Assembly: GCA_013812565.1 (NCBI GenBank) | Contig: JACCTF010000474.1 | Span: 1-8,391 of the forward strand | Direction of reading: 5' to 3' | DNA from: Pyrinomonadaceae bacterium | Lineage (GTDB): Bacteria > Acidobacteriota > Blastocatellia > Pyrinomonadales > Pyrinomonadaceae | Length of the DNA stretch: 8,391 nucleotides | Shown: positions 8,156 to 8,391 of the stretch, piece after piece | Position numbering within the stretch: the first letter of the stretch is position 1 | How the letters are laid out: each line of letters starts with the position of its first letter | Made by a program: the position numbers and the translations under genes | The notes under the pieces: model-generated | What the model was told of the DNA's origin: nothing | Databases searched by the model: none | What the model saw: only the letters and a program-made list of their open reading frames with translations

Positions 8156-8391
8156 GCTTCAACGCCTTTCTTTGATACGCTAAAAGCGCAGATCGCCCCA
8201 GGTTGTACAAAACAGCATGGGGCTTTGTGCGGCTAGTAACCCGACCGAGCTAAACGCTACTTACCTGAAGGTGGCGCATAAATCAGATTGGCAGATGTGT
8301 TGGATTTCCGAGCAATTTCGATGTTTGTCGATTCTTCCCTACAGAACTTTCGCACAAGGAATCACAACAGCTCATAGAAAACGGCTAAGTT
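8156..8391. other. Non-coding tail of the window with a possible imperfect hairpin
   Basis: No convincing gene is visible. GCCCCA (8195-8200) pairs with TGGGGC (8218-8223) around a 17-nt loop. Below it, 8186-8192 can pair with 8224-8230 using G-U pairs, leaving a TC bulge. It lies 31 nt after the phosphatase stop and could be a 3'-end structure, but no T-run follows. The ATG at 8295 opens a frame to the window edge (32 codons), too short to judge. Confidence 0.3.

Noticed and set aside
8186..8230. Intrinsic terminator after the phosphatase gene
   Set aside because: Long loop, bulged stem with G-U pairs and no T-run; listed only as a possible hairpin.
8295..8391. Start of a further plus-strand gene running off the edge
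   Set aside because: Only 32 codons, no ribosome binding site and no recognisable motif.

Overview
This looks like a chromosomal housekeeping segment from a Gram-negative bacterium. It carries two genes for Kdo, the inner-core sugar of lipopolysaccharide, so an outer membrane with LPS is implied. The moderately GC-rich sequence, the zinc-ribbon/Ser-Thr kinase/TPR protein and the heptamer-type intergenic repeats are reminiscent of Acidobacteriota (possibly class Blastocatellia). That assignment is inference; no rRNA or other marker gene is present.

Minus strand, 5843 down to 1: a compact run reads kdsB (CMP-Kdo synthetase), pyrG (CTP synthase), a GNAT acetyltransferase, a membrane Ser/Thr kinase with periplasmic-type TPRs, and kdsA (Kdo-8-phosphate synthase, cut by the window edge). 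Gaps are 39 nt, 1 nt, 45 nt and a 4-nt ATGA overlap, so this is very probably one operon. KdsA makes Kdo-8-P and KdsB activates Kdo with CTP, which PyrG supplies. The metabolic logic is therefore tight, while the acetyltransferase and the kinase are unexpected guests between pyrG and kdsA.

Divergent region 5844-6008: two sigma70-like promoters face away from each other, one for each direction. Next to the plus-strand gene lies a short inverted repeat built from 7-bp units.

Plus strand, 6009-8155: a PLP-dependent trans-sulfuration enzyme (cystathionine gamma-synthase/gamma-lyase family) is followed after 77 nt by a PP2C-type Ser/Thr phosphatase. The 77-nt gap holds a perfect 20-bp inverted repeat and six tandem heptamers that run up to the phosphatase start codon. 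The same 10-bp arms and a shared 15-mer occur upstream of the first gene, so the two gaps carry members of one repeat family.

The last 236 bases (8156-8391) hold no convincing gene, only a possible imperfect hairpin. I found no tRNA, rRNA, CRISPR, transposase or phage gene. The core enzymes are ordinary. The unusual parts are a receptor-like kinase translationally coupled to kdsA with a cognate-type phosphatase nearby, and the heptamer repeats that replace Shine-Dalgarno sequences before the plus-strand genes.
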